DNA of 64,000 bases, taken from Parashewanella spongiae. GTDB taxonomy: Bacteria > Pseudomonadota > Gammaproteobacteria > Enterobacterales > Shewanellaceae. The DNA lies in the NCBI RefSeq assembly GCF_004358345.1, contig NZ_CP037952.1:1302001-1366000 (forward strand), given 5' to 3'. Each line of letters starts with the position of its first letter. Position 1 is the stretch's first letter. Position numbers and translations under genes: made by a program. Shown here piece after piece: positions 8,448-21,739 of this stretch. Below the pieces are notes generated by a model. The model saw only the letters and a list, made by a program, of their open reading frames with translations, was not told where the DNA came from and searched no databases.

Positions 8448-11225
8448 TTATTCCATCGACATCTGGGAAATCACTTGTTTAGCGGCAGATTCTACCTTAG
8501 TTAGCTCATCGAGTAACTCAAGTATTTCAGGCTCTAACATTTCTATTGTTTCACCTTGCTTTAGCGAAGATTCTATTTGATTACACAGTTTTTGAGTGGT
8601 CGGAACCCCGCAATAACAACAAGCACCATGTAGTTTATGCACAATGGATAGCATTTTGTCATTATCTTGTGTCTGTAGGCCTTGATTGAGCTCGTTTACT
8701 GTTTCAGGCAAAGAGGCAAGCAACATTTGCAGCATTTCTATAGCCAATGGTGCTTTTTGGCTGGCTTGAGATAAGCATAATTCCCAATTAAGAGTATGGG
8801 AATCAAAGTGAGTAAATGTAGGACGAATGACCCATTGCTCGATAATATCATTTAATGCTTTTTCATCGATAGGTTTTGGAAGGTACCCTTCCATGCCACT
8901 ATCAAAAATGCGCTGCTTTTCATCTGAAAGTGCGTGAGCAGTTACGGCTATTATCGGAGTATTATGATTCAGAGAATCTCGGCGGATCACATTTGTAGCC
9001 TGAATGCCATCGATATCAGGCATCTGAATGTCCATTAATATAAGGTCAAAGTTTTTTGTTTTCGCGTATTCGATGGCTTCCGTGCCACTTGGTGCAATGG
9101 TTACATTGGAGACAATATCGTTGAGTAACGTTTTGATCAGCTTCAGGTTTGCTTGATTATCATCAACGGCTAACACATTTATATTGTGCTTTGATTTCAG
9201 TGGCTGTATAGGTTTATCCAATTCAACAGGGACACTGATCTGCTGTGAAAACAGCATCTGTTTGGCTAATGCCAATGCAGTAAATGGAGTTTTTATAATA
9301 TTGTCTGTGTATGGGCGAACTCGGTCAATTAAGTGATCTTGTTTGAGACAATCATGGATCAAAATGATTCTATCTACTTTGGGCCTGGCAAGCTTAAGAA
9401 TCTTAAGTAAATCAGTTTCAGAGCAAATATCGTGGCAACTTAAGAGTAAGTACTGATATTGAAGTGATGAATTCAGTTTTTCAAGGATGTCTTGGGTACT
9501 TGAGGCTATTCTAAAGTGAGTATTCCATGACTTAAGAGACGTTGAGAGCATTTCGGCTGACAAGCTTCTGGGCTCATAAACCAATACTGATTTGTTATTT
9601 AAAGAGTGTAGGGGAATCGAGTCAGATAATTGGAATTGGCAAAGTTCAAGAGGGATTGAAAACCAAAAATTTGAACCTTGATTTTCTTCAGATGAAAAAC
9701 TGATTTCACCACCTAATTCATCGACCAAACGCTGAGTAATAATCAGCCCTAGGCCTGTACCGCCAAAACGCCTTGAAATAGAGGCGTCGGCTTGTGCAAA
9801 CGCTTGAAATAATAACTGTTGGTGTTCAAGGTTGATACCGATTCCTGTATCTACAACATCAAATCGAATGATGGCTCTTTTAAGATGCTCTGAAACTAGG
9901 CTCACTTTAAGAAGTATACTGCCGTTTTCAGTAAACTTAATGGCGTTTCCGACTAAGTTGGTAATAATTTGGTTGAGATGCATGGCATCACCAATCACAT
10001 TATCAGGTACATTGGGAGCAACATCAATTACGATTTCAAGGCCTTTTTGGTGTGCCGCTGCTGCTGTTAACGTCATCGTCTCATCAAGAGAATCTCTTAA
10101 GCAAAAGGGAATATTCTCAATAACCATCTTTCCAGCTTCTAATTTAGAAAAATCCAGAATATCGTTGATAATGTTAAGTAAGTTACTTGCGCTTCGCTCG
10201 ATGGTTTGTATGTATTCAAGTTGGCTCTTATGTAAAGGTGTTTTAGCCAATTGCCTCGAAAACCCTATCACGCCATTAAGTGGCGTTCTGAGTTCGTGCG
10301 ACATATTAGCTAAAAACTCAGATTTAGTTTGACTCGCTGCCTGAGCGCGTTTCTTTGCAATATCCAATTCAATATTTTGAATTTCAATTTGTTCAAGGGT
10401 TTTGAGTAGATCGCTTGTGGCTTGTTCAATGTTATTTTGCGTTTCGTTTTTGTAAATATTCAATGATTTTGCCATTGAATTAATGCCCGACTTTAGCGTG
10501 TCTAACTCACTGATGAATGCCCCATCAATTTTTTCAACAAATTTACCTTGGCGAATTTTTGAGACAAACAGCACCATGCTATTGACTGGAATGGTAAAAA
10601 ACTTAACCAAACGAATGGTAAAAAGTAGATTTAATTGAATACCGGCTAAAAATACAATAAAAGCAACAATGATGGCGGTATATTGTGATTCTATTGTTTC
10701 TTCTTTGGTGACGAGCATCGTAATATAGCCAAGAAAATTCCCGTGCGGCTCAGTTGATTTTTGAAAGTCAGGGTTATCTATTTCGGCTTGAGAAAGTGAA
10801 AAAATGGGTGTTTTTACCAAGATAAACTCACCGATATCTTCTACCTCAGACTGCTTAAGTGTAACCAGTGAGCTGTCATAGCGCATGTTATCGAAATCTT
10901 TATGATAGTGAGAGGTAACTAATAACTGGTTATTTGCGTCGAACACAGCAATAGATTTAATGAATTTAGGCTCATAAATTTGCATTTGTGTGAGCAACCG
11001 CTTGGCTTCATCGCGATTATTTGATGCAATGGAAACGCTGATTGCAAGTGCTGCAGGTACTGTTATTTGTTCAATTCGATCTAAATTATTTTGTTCTAAT
11101 TCTATGCTTCGATTAATGGTGAAAAAACTGGCGAGTAAAAAACCAACAACTACAGTTGGTATTAATGCCAGAGCGAGTACCCATGAACGCAGATTATATT
11201 TGGTCGTTTCACTGCCATCTGTCAT
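8448..11225 (-). CDS. barA: Hybrid sensor histidine kinase BarA
   Basis: BarA phosphorylates the response regulator UvrY, which drives Csr small RNAs that titrate CsrA; csrA itself lies at 34436. In the 925-residue protein I see TM1 (about 14-36), a periplasmic sensor, TM2 (about 180-205), HAMP and a HisKA domain with NMSHELRTPLNG (His near 310). A HATPase follows with a GGTGLGL box, then a degenerate receiver. A second receiver has VDDNQANL and LILMDIQMPD, and a C-terminal Hpt domain has IVHKLHGACCYCG. This tripartite layout and the position beside rlmD-relA match BarA. Confidence 0.93.
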   Translation of the reverse strand: MTDGSETTKYNLRSWVLALALIPTVVVGFLLASFFTINRSIELEQNNLDRIEQITVPAALAISVSIASNNRDEAKRLLTQMQIYEPKFIKSIAVFDANNQLLVTSHYHKDFDNMRYDSSLVTLKQSEVEDIGEFILVKTPIFSLSQAEIDNPDFQKSTEPHGNFLGYITMLVTKEETIESQYTAIIVAFIVFLAGIQLNLLFTIRLVKFFTIPVNSMVLFVSKIRQGKFVEKIDGAFISELDTLKSGINSMAKSLNIYKNETQNNIEQATSDLLKTLEQIEIQNIELDIAKKRAQAASQTKSEFLANMSHELRTPLNGVIGFSRQLAKTPLHKSQLEYIQTIERSASNLLNIINDILDFSKLEAGKMVIENIPFCLRDSLDETMTLTAAAAHQKGLEIVIDVAPNVPDNVIGDAMHLNQIITNLVGNAIKFTENGSILLKVSLVSEHLKRAIIRFDVVDTGIGINLEHQQLLFQAFAQADASISRRFGGTGLGLIITQRLVDELGGEISFSSEENQGSNFWFSIPLELCQFQLSDSIPLHSLNNKSVLVYEPRSLSAEMLSTSLKSWNTHFRIASSTQDILEKLNSSLQYQYLLLSCHDICSETDLLKILKLARPKVDRIILIHDCLKQDHLIDRVRPYTDNIIKTPFTALALAKQMLFSQQISVPVELDKPIQPLKSKHNINVLAVDDNQANLKLIKTLLNDIVSNVTIAPSGTEAIEYAKTKNFDLILMDIQMPDIDGIQATNVIRRDSLNHNTPIIAVTAHALSDEKQRIFDSGMEGYLPKPIDEKALNDIIEQWVIRPTFTHFDSHTLNWELCLSQASQKAPLAIEMLQMLLASLPETVNELNQGLQTQDNDKMLSIVHKLHGACCYCGVPTTQKLCNQIESSLKQGETIEMLEPEILELLDELTKVESAAKQVISQMSME

Positions 11226-11389
11226 GATTTTATTTTTATTTCCTTGGCAAATTTAGTGGCCTTTCCCTCATAATGTACAACCTGAGTGAAGTGCATTTTG
11301 GCATTTTTTATAAAAAACGAAAAAGTAAGTAGAACGCTTTTTAGTGAAATTTTTACTGATGCTAATACTTTATCAATTTTGAGGCAATT

Positions 11390-12715
11390 ATGGCGCAATT
11401 TTTTACCGCAAAAACCAAGAAGAAAAATCTAATTTCAGCCAAAATGACTCTTAATGTGACACAACTTGACCACATTGGTGCAGGCATCGCCCATCATCAG
11501 GGTAAAATTGTTTTCGTGCCCGGCGCACTGCCGGGTGAAGATGTGAATTTACAACTGGTTGAACAGAGGAAGAACTTTGCCAAAGCGAAGTTGATTAATG
11601 TCGTCAATCCTTCAGAGCATAGAGAAGTGCCAGCTTGTCCTCATTTTGACGAGTGTGGTGGTTGTGATTTGCAGCATTTGAACCTCGAGGCGCAGCATCA
11701 ATATAAATCCGATACTCTTTCTAACTTAATGGCACAGCATGCTCCCCTGGAGAAGGTATCAAAGTCTACATTGACGGGTGAAGCTTGGCATTATCGTCGT
11801 AGGGCTAAATTAGCGACGAGTTATAATAAGCAAACTAAAAGACTCAATATTGGTTTCAGAAAAATCAGTAGCCATGACATTGTACCAATCAATGAATGCC
11901 CAGTGTTAAAGCACAGCTTAAATGCTCTTATTAATCCGCTTGTGAAACAGGTTAATAAACTTAAAGATCGCAAGACCTTGGGGCATATTGAGTTGATAGA
12001 GGGCAGTAACGGCGTGTTTGTTATTATTCGCACTCCGGTAAGTATTTGCGATAGTGATAAGCAAGCGTTAGTCGATTTTGCTCATGCCAACCAAGTAAAC
12101 CTCCAATTGCAACACGAAAACGAATTTGAAGTTTTGGCAGGCCTGCAATTAAAGCCGAGTTACACATTAAGTCAAGAAGTTAATCTCAAGTTTCAAGCTG
12201 GTGGTTTTGTGCAGGTAAATACAGAAATAAACCAAGCTATGATTAACCAAGCGATAAATTGGCTTGAGCCTGAAGAACATGAACGGGTATTGGATTTGTT
12301 TTGCGGGATGGGTAACTTTAGTCTTCCCATTGCTAAACTTGGTACGTACGTTATTGGCGTCGAAGGTGTCGATTCGTCCGTGGAGCAAGCAAGAATTAAC
12401 GCCCAAGAGAATGACTTAAAAAATGTTGAATTTCATGCTTGTGACTTAAGTTCAGATTTGTCTGCTCAACCTTGGCTTAGAAAAATTGATAAATTACTTT
12501 TAGATCCTGCTCGAGCAGGTGCTTATGACTGCTTGAAAAGGCTTAAAGAGCTAAACCCAAAGCGAGTGGTTTATGTTTCTTGCAGTCCGACTAGTTTAGC
12601 CAGAGATACCAGTATTTTGTTATCTTACGGTTATCAATTGCAGAAGCTATCAATGATTGATATGTTTCCTCAAACCCATCACACCGAAGCGATGGCATTG
12701 TTTGTTAAAAAGTAG
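11390..12715 (+). CDS. rlmD: 23S rRNA (uracil-1939) C5-methyltransferase
   Basis: RlmD uses SAM to methylate U1939 of 23S rRNA. The 441-residue protein has an N-terminal TRAM domain (about 15-75). It then has four cysteines for a 4Fe-4S cluster (Cys83, Cys89, Cys92 in CPHFDECGGCD, and a later Cys in NECPV). The SAM-binding motif is VLDLFCGMGNFSLP, and the catalytic region is LLLDPARAGA with VYVSCSPTSLARD (nucleophilic Cys). The start has GAGGC upstream. The stop is 24 bases before relA, so the two may share a transcript. Confidence 0.95.
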   Translation: MAQFFTAKTKKKNLISAKMTLNVTQLDHIGAGIAHHQGKIVFVPGALPGEDVNLQLVEQRKNFAKAKLINVVNPSEHREVPACPHFDECGGCDLQHLNLEAQHQYKSDTLSNLMAQHAPLEKVSKSTLTGEAWHYRRRAKLATSYNKQTKRLNIGFRKISSHDIVPINECPVLKHSLNALINPLVKQVNKLKDRKTLGHIELIEGSNGVFVIIRTPVSICDSDKQALVDFAHANQVNLQLQHENEFEVLAGLQLKPSYTLSQEVNLKFQAGGFVQVNTEINQAMINQAINWLEPEEHERVLDLFCGMGNFSLPIAKLGTYVIGVEGVDSSVEQARINAQENDLKNVEFHACDLSSDLSAQPWLRKIDKLLLDPARAGAYDCLKRLKELNPKRVVYVSCSPTSLARDTSILLSYGYQLQKLSMIDMFPQTHHTEAMALFVKK

Positions 12716-12739
12716 TTGTGAGTTTAAGGAAGTTGGCCC

Positions 12740-14953
12740 ATGGTATCGGTTCGTGAAACACACTTTAATCATCAACAGTTTCAGCTGGATGATTGGATCA
12801 ATCGCTATATCTTTGATGAAGAAGACGCAAAAGCGTTAGAACAACTTTTTATCGAGTTATTGACCGATAAAGCTGATAAACCAGCACTGTTACAGGCTGA
12901 GCTTTTTGAGCGAACCCGAGAAATGGTCGAGATCCTTGCGCCTTTGAATATGGATATCGATACATTAAAAGCGGCTGTCTTATTTGTTTTATTAGACGCT
13001 GAAAAGCTCACTCAAGAATTTATTGAAGAGCAATATGACGCAAGCCTTGCCTCATTAGTTCGCAGTGCCATAACAATGGAAGCTATTGGTGCGTTAAAAA
13101 CTAATCCCCATAGTAAGACTTCTTCTTCACAAATCGACAATATTCGTAAAATGCTTTTGGCCATGGTTGAAGATGTTCGCGCTGTGGTCATCAAACTAGC
13201 TGAACGTGTCTGTTTGCTACGAGCAGTAAAAAATGAGGATGAAGAAACGCGTGTTTTACTGGCAAGAGAAATCGTTGATATCTATGCACCTCTGGCAAAC
13301 CGATTAGGCATTGGGCAGTTAAAATGGGAACTTGAAGACATTTCCTTCCGCTACCTTCACCCTGAAACTTATGTCGACATTGCTAAGCAATTGGATGGTA
13401 AACGTTTGGACCGCGAATCATTCGTTGATGCATTTGTGGCTGAGCTACAAGGGAAATTAGATAAAGAACACATCAGAGCAAAAGTGTATGGTCGTCCTAA
13501 GCACATTTATAGCATCTGGCGAAAAATGCAGGGCAAAGATCTTAAATTTGATGAACTGTTCGATGTAAGAGCGGTGAGAGTCGTTACTGATCGTCTGCAA
13601 GACTGTTATAGCGCATTAGGTGTTGTCCACACCCTTTGGCACCATATTCCGAATGAATTTGATGACTATGTTGCCAATCCAAAGCCAAATGGCTATCAGT
13701 CAATACATACCATTGTTGTGGGGCCTGAAGGAAAAACAGTAGAAATCCAAATCCGTACACAAGAAATGCACGAAGATGCCGAGTTGGGCGTTGCAGCGCA
13801 TTGGAAGTATAAAGAAGGCAAAAGCTCCGGCAAGCCGAATGGCTATGAAGAAAAGATAAACTGGCTGCGTAAAATTCTTCAATGGCAAGATGACGTATCA
13901 GAAAGTGGCAACTTAGTTGATGAAGTGCGTAGCCAAGTCTTCGAAGATCGAGTTTATGTGTTTACGCCAAAAGGCGAGGTCATCGATATGCCGGCTGGTT
14001 GTACTGTGCTTGATTTTGCTTACTACGTACATTCTCAAGTTGGGCATCGTTGTATCGGAGCAAAAGTCGAAGGCCGCATTGTGCCTTTTACTTATCAAGT
14101 GCAAACCGGAGAACGGGTTGAGATTATTACCGCTAAACAACCGAACCCTAAACGAGATTGGCTAAACCCAAATATGGGTTATGTAAAAGCATCTCGGACA
14201 CGCTCAAAAATTCAACACTGGTTTAAGCAGCAAGATAAAGATAAAAATTCTGCCGCAGGTAAAGAAATGCTTGAAGCTGAATTAGCAAGGTTAGATTTAT
14301 CAATAAAAGACGCTCAAAGTGCTGTTGAGCGTTTCAATATGCTTAATCTCGACGATTTGTTAGCAGGCATTGGCGGTGGTGATGTCAGGCTCAATCAAGT
14401 TGTCAATCACATTCAGAGTCAATTTAAAAATAAGAAAACAGAAGCGGAAGCTTCTGCAGTTGAAGATTTACTGAAAAAAGGTCAAGCGAGGAAAACGACT
14501 CAAGGTAAAGGACAAATTGAAGTCAACGGCGTAGGCAACTTAATGAGCCATTTAGCTCGCTGTTGTCAGCCTGTAGCCGGTGATGAAATTATTGGTTTTA
14601 TTACTAAGGGGCGAGGTATTTCAGTCCACCGTGACGACTGCGAGCAAGTCAAAGAGTTAATGAGAGTTCAACCTGAGCGCAGTGTCGATGTCATTTGGGG
14701 AGAGAATTATTCTGGCGGTTATAAAGTTAACTTGAAGATTATTGCCAATGATAGAACGGGGTTATTACGAGATGTAACCACAGTGCTTGCGGCAGAGAAA
14801 TCCAATGTACTGAATATGAGTTCTTCATCAGACACAAAGAAGCAGCTCGCAACCGTGGAGTTAGAGCTTGAGTTGTATAACGTTGAAGGTCTATCTCGAT
14901 TAGTGGCTAAATTGTTACAGATAGAAGGTGTTTTTGAAGCAAGACGCCAGTAA
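12740..14953 (+). CDS. relA: GTP pyrophosphokinase RelA
   Basis: RelA makes (p)ppGpp on stalled ribosomes during amino-acid starvation. The 737-residue protein is close to E. coli RelA in length. The N-terminal hydrolase-like region lacks the HD pair (AAVLFVLLDAEKL), as expected for a synthesis-only RelA. The synthetase domain shows RPKHIYSIWRKMQGK and FDELFDVRAVRV. A TGS domain (VYVFTPKGEVIDMPAG), a CC motif (ARCCQPVAGDEIIGF) and an ACT domain follow. It sits between rlmD and mazG, all on the same strand with short gaps. Confidence 0.97.
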   Translation: MVSVRETHFNHQQFQLDDWINRYIFDEEDAKALEQLFIELLTDKADKPALLQAELFERTREMVEILAPLNMDIDTLKAAVLFVLLDAEKLTQEFIEEQYDASLASLVRSAITMEAIGALKTNPHSKTSSSQIDNIRKMLLAMVEDVRAVVIKLAERVCLLRAVKNEDEETRVLLAREIVDIYAPLANRLGIGQLKWELEDISFRYLHPETYVDIAKQLDGKRLDRESFVDAFVAELQGKLDKEHIRAKVYGRPKHIYSIWRKMQGKDLKFDELFDVRAVRVVTDRLQDCYSALGVVHTLWHHIPNEFDDYVANPKPNGYQSIHTIVVGPEGKTVEIQIRTQEMHEDAELGVAAHWKYKEGKSSGKPNGYEEKINWLRKILQWQDDVSESGNLVDEVRSQVFEDRVYVFTPKGEVIDMPAGCTVLDFAYYVHSQVGHRCIGAKVEGRIVPFTYQVQTGERVEIITAKQPNPKRDWLNPNMGYVKASRTRSKIQHWFKQQDKDKNSAAGKEMLEAELARLDLSIKDAQSAVERFNMLNLDDLLAGIGGGDVRLNQVVNHIQSQFKNKKTEAEASAVEDLLKKGQARKTTQGKGQIEVNGVGNLMSHLARCCQPVAGDEIIGFITKGRGISVHRDDCEQVKELMRVQPERSVDVIWGENYSGGYKVNLKIIANDRTGLLRDVTTVLAAEKSNVLNMSSSSDTKKQLATVELELELYNVEGLSRLVAKLLQIEGVFEARRQ

Positions 14954-14990
14954 ATATGATGCTGAACCATTCAATAGCAGCGAGTGAAAA

Positions 14991-15797
14991 TTGAAAACAG
15001 AAAATAAAGGCATTGAACAGCTACTGCAAATCATGCAAAAACTGCGGGATCCTGAGCTAGGATGCCCGTGGGATAAAAAACAAAATTACGACAGTATTGT
15101 CCCCTTCACGATTGAAGAAGCGTATGAAGTAGCCGATGTCATCGAACGTAACGCGTGGGATGAATTGCCAGATGAATTGGGTGACTTGCTGTTTCAAGTG
15201 ATCTTTTATTGTCAATTGGCAGCAGAAGAAGGACGCTTTGAATTCAATACCGTAGTGGAGCGTTTATCCAACAAACTGTTACGACGCCACCCGCATGTTT
15301 TTGGTAACCAAAATCAGATTTATGATACCAAGCAGCAAAACGATTCTATTGATTGGGAGGCCTTAAAGAGCCAAGAGCGTCAGCAGCGTGATCAATTATC
15401 GGTATTAGACGATATACCAACAGGACTACCTGCTTTATCGCGCTCGAAGAAAATTCAAAAAAGAGTGGTTGCCGTTGGCTTTGATTGGAATGACATCAAG
15501 GATGTCGCGGCTAAAGTTACAGAAGAGCTCGAAGAAGTGATGCAAGAAGTACATCAAGAAAAGCAACGAGCAGACAGAATTCAAGATGAAATGGGAGATT
15601 TACTTTTTTCGGTGGTGAACTTAGCGCGTCATTTAGGCATTGATCCAGAGCAAGCATTAAGGCAAGCAAACTCAAAATTTGAACGACGTTTTCGTGGTGT
15701 CGAAAAAGCAGTTAAAGATGATAATCATCAGATAGAAAAGCTAGGTTTAGACATACTTGATGACTACTGGAAACAGGTAAAAGCGATAGAAAAATAG
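14991..15797 (+). CDS. mazG: Nucleoside triphosphate pyrophosphohydrolase MazG
   Basis: MazG cleaves NTPs/dNTPs to monophosphate and PPi, and in E. coli affects ppGpp levels under starvation. The 268-residue protein contains two MazG repeats. The first has LRDPELGCPWDKKQNY and EEAYEVADVIE...DELGDLLFQVIF (metal-binding E-x2-E...E-x2-D). The second has EELEEVMQEV...DEMGDLLFSVVNLARH. The likely start is TTG at 14991; no in-frame ATG fits better. It lies 37 bases after relA, matching the relA-mazG pairing seen in E. coli. Confidence 0.94.
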   Translation: MKTENKGIEQLLQIMQKLRDPELGCPWDKKQNYDSIVPFTIEEAYEVADVIERNAWDELPDELGDLLFQVIFYCQLAAEEGRFEFNTVVERLSNKLLRRHPHVFGNQNQIYDTKQQNDSIDWEALKSQERQQRDQLSVLDDIPTGLPALSRSKKIQKRVVAVGFDWNDIKDVAAKVTEELEEVMQEVHQEKQRADRIQDEMGDLLFSVVNLARHLGIDPEQALRQANSKFERRFRGVEKAVKDDNHQIEKLGLDILDDYWKQVKAIEK

Positions 15798-15863
15798 TCG
15801 CTTTTAATATAATTGCTATTTGTTAAATTGAGTCGACTTTAGTATACTACTTTCCCGTCCTAG

Positions 15864-17543
<1,680 letters not shown>

Positions 17544-17568
17544 AGTTTAATGACATAATAAATCCATG

Positions 17569-17598
17569 GCCGGAGATAACTACTCCGGCTAATTTTTT
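17569..17598 (+). terminator. Rho-independent terminator after pyrG
   Basis: GCCGGAG (17569-17575) pairs with CTCCGGC (17583-17589) around a 7-base loop, followed by TAATTTTTT. It separates pyrG from eno. Confidence 0.8.
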
Positions 17599-17687
17599 AG
17601 AGCTCTATACCTATTTTAATTCTTGACCGTTTACATTTTAGACGGAACAAGGTAAAGCAAAAATAGGTATGAGTTTTTTTGTATTAA

Positions 17688-19007
<1,320 letters not shown>

Positions 19008-19077
19008 TTCAACCCGATTGTTTGCTAATTACTGATTAAATTTACTCTGATTGAGTATACTTAATCCGGAATAGATT

Positions 19078-19107
19078 AAAGCCACCTATTTAGGTGGCTT
19101 TTGTTTT
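19078..19107 (+). terminator. Rho-independent terminator after eno
   Basis: GCCACCT (19081-19087) and AGGTGGC (19092-19098) form a perfect stem with a 4-base loop. It is preceded by AAA and followed by TTTTGTTTTT. Confidence 0.88.
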
Positions 19108-19150
19108 TAGGTATAGTTATTTCTTTTGGCTTGGTATTTGAATTGCTTTT

Positions 19151-19453
19151 ATGAAACGTATATCTGCATGCTTAGTTATTTTGTTTGCCTTGCTGCAATA
19201 TCGCCTTTGGTCAGGGGAGAACAGTTTGCGCGAATATTTTGGGTTGCAGAAACAGATTCAGGCACAGAAACTCAGTAATGAAAAATTAATTGCCCGTAAT
19301 CAAATTTTAAAAGAAGAAATTGCAGATCTAAAAGGCGGAACTGAAGCCTTAGAAGAGCGAGCTCGAAATGAACTTGGCTTGGTTAAAGAAGGTGAGACCT
19401 TCTATCGAGTAGTCACAGGTAAAAAACAAAATAGATTCCCCGAATCTCAATAA
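19151..19453 (+). CDS. ftsB: Cell division protein FtsB
   Basis: FtsB is a bitopic inner-membrane protein of the FtsQLB complex that activates septal wall synthesis. The 100-residue protein has a short N-terminal membrane segment (about 4-20), a periplasmic coiled coil (about 28-65, rich in Leu/Glu/Lys heptads) and the C-terminal ERARNELGLVKEGETFYRVV typical of FtsB. It is followed by ispD after 15 bases, the usual ftsB-ispD-ispF arrangement. Confidence 0.93.
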   Translation: MKRISACLVILFALLQYRLWSGENSLREYFGLQKQIQAQKLSNEKLIARNQILKEEIADLKGGTEALEERARNELGLVKEGETFYRVVTGKKQNRFPESQ

Positions 19454-19468
19454 CCGGAGTTTTTTGGC

Positions 19469-20200
19469 ATGAGCCAATCTTTGGATCACGTTGTTGCCAT
19501 CATCCCCGCAGCGGGAGTTGGACAGCGAATGGGAGCTAATATCCCGAAACAATATTTAGAAATTGATGGAATATCCATTCTCAGCCACACCGTCAAGGCA
19601 TTCCTTAATCATCCCAAAGTTGATGTAGTCATTGTTGCTGTTAGCAAAGATGATCAGTATTTTGATCAATTACCTGAATCGAATCATTCGAAACTTGTGA
19701 AAGTTCAAGGTGGCTCTGAGCGAGCTAATACTGTGCTTGAGTCACTTAAGAGTGCAAGTCAGTTGGGATATGAAGATTCATGGGCGTTAGTACATGATGC
19801 CGCTCGTCCATGTATAACAAGAAGGGATATTGACTTGTTGCTTAAATCACGTGAGAACTATCCCAATGGTGCCATTCTTGCTATGCCTGTGCGAGATACA
19901 ATGAAACGTGCTGATTCTAGTAGTTTAATTAAAAATACGGTTTGTCGTGAATTATTGTGGCATGCGATGACACCGCAAATGTTTGTTGTAAGTGAATTGC
20001 AAAAGAATTTGAATGAAGCTCTCAATGATAATGTCCTGATAACTGATGAGTCTTCTGCAATGGAATGGGCCGGTATCAACCCAGGCTTAATTTCAGGACG
20101 TGCTGATAATATAAAAGTGACTCACGCTGAAGATTTACAACTTGCTGCATTGTATTTATCAGAACATAAAAAGAATGAAATTCAAGGTGAAAACTCATGA
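19469..20200 (+). CDS. ispD: 2-C-methyl-D-erythritol 4-phosphate cytidylyltransferase
   Basis: IspD couples CTP to MEP in the non-mevalonate isoprenoid pathway. The 243-residue protein has the nucleotide-binding loop [20 protein letters not shown] (about 11-30) and the signature VHDAARPCI near 112-120. GGAG lies 9-13 bases before the ATG. Its stop overlaps the ispF start by four bases (ATGA), so translation is probably coupled. Confidence 0.97.
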   Translation: MSQSLDHVVAIIPAAGVGQRMGANIPKQYLEIDGISILSHTVKAFLNHPKVDVVIVAVSKDDQYFDQLPESNHSKLVKVQGGSERANTVLESLKSASQLGYEDSWALVHDAARPCITRRDIDLLLKSRENYPNGAILAMPVRDTMKRADSSSLIKNTVCRELLWHAMTPQMFVVSELQKNLNEALNDNVLITDESSAMEWAGINPGLISGRADNIKVTHAEDLQLAALYLSEHKKNEIQGENS

Positions 20201-20676
20201 AAATTCGTATCGGCCATGGTTACGACGTTCATAAATTTGGTGGCGATAAACCTTTAATGTTGGGAGGCGTTCATGTTCCGTATCACTGCGGTTTGTTGGC
20301 GCATTCTGATGGTGATGTCGTATTGCACGCTATTTGTGATGCAATTTTAGGAGCCATGGCGTTAGGAGATATCGGTAAACACTTTCCTGATACCGATGAA
20401 AATTTTGCTGGTGTAAATAGCCGCGAGCTTTTAAAACATTGTTATCAACTTGCTAGAGAGAAAGGCTTCGAGTTAGGAAACCTTGACGTCACAATTATTG
20501 CTCAAGCACCTAAAATGGCATCTCACATTACTGATATTTGTAATATTTTAGCTGCAGACTTACAGACATCAATAGATGATATTAACGTTAAAGCCACAAC
20601 AACGGAAAAGTTAGGGTTTACAGGTCGAAAAGAAGGTATTGCAGTTGAAGCTGTCGTACTGATGCAATCAATGTAA
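20197..20676 (+). CDS. ispF: 2-C-methyl-D-erythritol 2,4-cyclodiphosphate synthase
   Basis: IspF cyclises CDP-ME 2-phosphate to MEcPP, two steps after IspD. The 159-residue protein is standard length. It has [12 protein letters not shown] (zinc ligands Asp8 and His10), [21 protein letters not shown] (third zinc His) and the C-terminal [22 protein letters not shown] signature. It overlaps ispD by four bases and precedes truD by 18 bases. Confidence 0.97.
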   Translation: MKIRIGHGYDVHKFGGDKPLMLGGVHVPYHCGLLAHSDGDVVLHAICDAILGAMALGDIGKHFPDTDENFAGVNSRELLKHCYQLAREKGFELGNLDVTIIAQAPKMASHITDICNILAADLQTSIDDINVKATTTEKLGFTGRKEGIAVEAVVLMQSM

Positions 20677-20694
20677 AGAATCAAAAGAAAAGTT

Positions 20695-21735
20695 ATGATT
20701 GAAAATTTAAGTTATTTATACGGTAAGCCTTTATCCGAAGCAGACTTGCGAACATCAAATGAAGACTTTCAAGTGCAAGAAATTATTCCATTTGTACCAT
20801 CTGGAGAGGGTGAACATCATCTTCTTCATATACGAAAAAATGGCTTAAATACTACCTTTGTTGCCGAAAAGCTTGCAAAGTTTGCTGGTGTTCACCCTAG
20901 AGATGTCACTTACGCAGGACAAAAAGACCGTTATGCAATTACTGATCAATGGTTTGGTATTAGAATCCCAGGCAAGGACACCCCTGAATGGATTAAATTA
21001 ACCGATGATAGTTTACAAGTGTTATCGAGTCATCGGCATAGCAAAAAATTGCGAATTGGTGCATTGACTGGTAATTACTTCAAGCTCGTATTACGAAATG
21101 TAACCGATCCTGAAGATGCTATTAAGCGAATTGAAAAAATCAAACGCCTTGGTGTACCAAACTATTTTGGCGAGCAGCGTTTTGGCAGACAAGGAAAAAA
21201 CTTAGAGTTTGGCCGTCAGATGTTTGCTGGTAAGAAAGTAAGAGATAAAAACAAACGCAGTATGTATTTATCTTCTATTCGTTCATTCCTCTTTAATGAA
21301 GCAACCTCGTATAGATTACTTAACCATGGACTTGAACCATTAAATGGTGATTGTGTTCAGCTTGCAGGGAGTAAAAGTTTTTTTACCGTAGATGAATGGG
21401 ATGAAACATTATTGGCTCGCTTATCAGAGAAAGATATCCAATTGTCTGCACCTATGTGGGGAAGAGGAACATTACCAGCAAAAGCCAATGCTGAAGACAT
21501 GGAGCGTAACGCGTTATTAAATTATGTGAATGATAGCGAAGGTCTTGAAAACGCAGGATTGAATCAAGAGCGTAGAGCCATGATATTACATCCTGAAAAA
21601 ATGAAGTATACGCTGGACTTAGCAACATTAACTATTGAATTTATTTTACCTGCTGGCAGCTTTGCTACATCCGTATTAAGAGAAATTGTGGATTATACTG
21701 ACATTAGACAAGCGCCTCAAAACTCGGCGAAGTGA
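20695..21735 (+). CDS. truD: tRNA pseudouridine-13 synthase
   Basis: TruD makes pseudouridine at position 13 of tRNA-Glu. The 346-residue protein has the family motifs EDFQVQEI (about 23-30), the catalytic [10 protein letters not shown] (Asp near 82) and [17 protein letters not shown] (about 155-171). The operon order ispF-truD-surE is as in E. coli. The stop at 21735 is 4 bases before the surE start. Confidence 0.96.
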   Translation: MIENLSYLYGKPLSEADLRTSNEDFQVQEIIPFVPSGEGEHHLLHIRKNGLNTTFVAEKLAKFAGVHPRDVTYAGQKDRYAITDQWFGIRIPGKDTPEWIKLTDDSLQVLSSHRHSKKLRIGALTGNYFKLVLRNVTDPEDAIKRIEKIKRLGVPNYFGEQRFGRQGKNLEFGRQMFAGKKVRDKNKRSMYLSSIRSFLFNEATSYRLLNHGLEPLNGDCVQLAGSKSFFTVDEWDETLLARLSEKDIQLSAPMWGRGTLPAKANAEDMERNALLNYVNDSEGLENAGLNQERRAMILHPEKMKYTLDLATLTIEFILPAGSFATSVLREIVDYTDIRQAPQNSAK

Positions 21736-21739
21736 AACG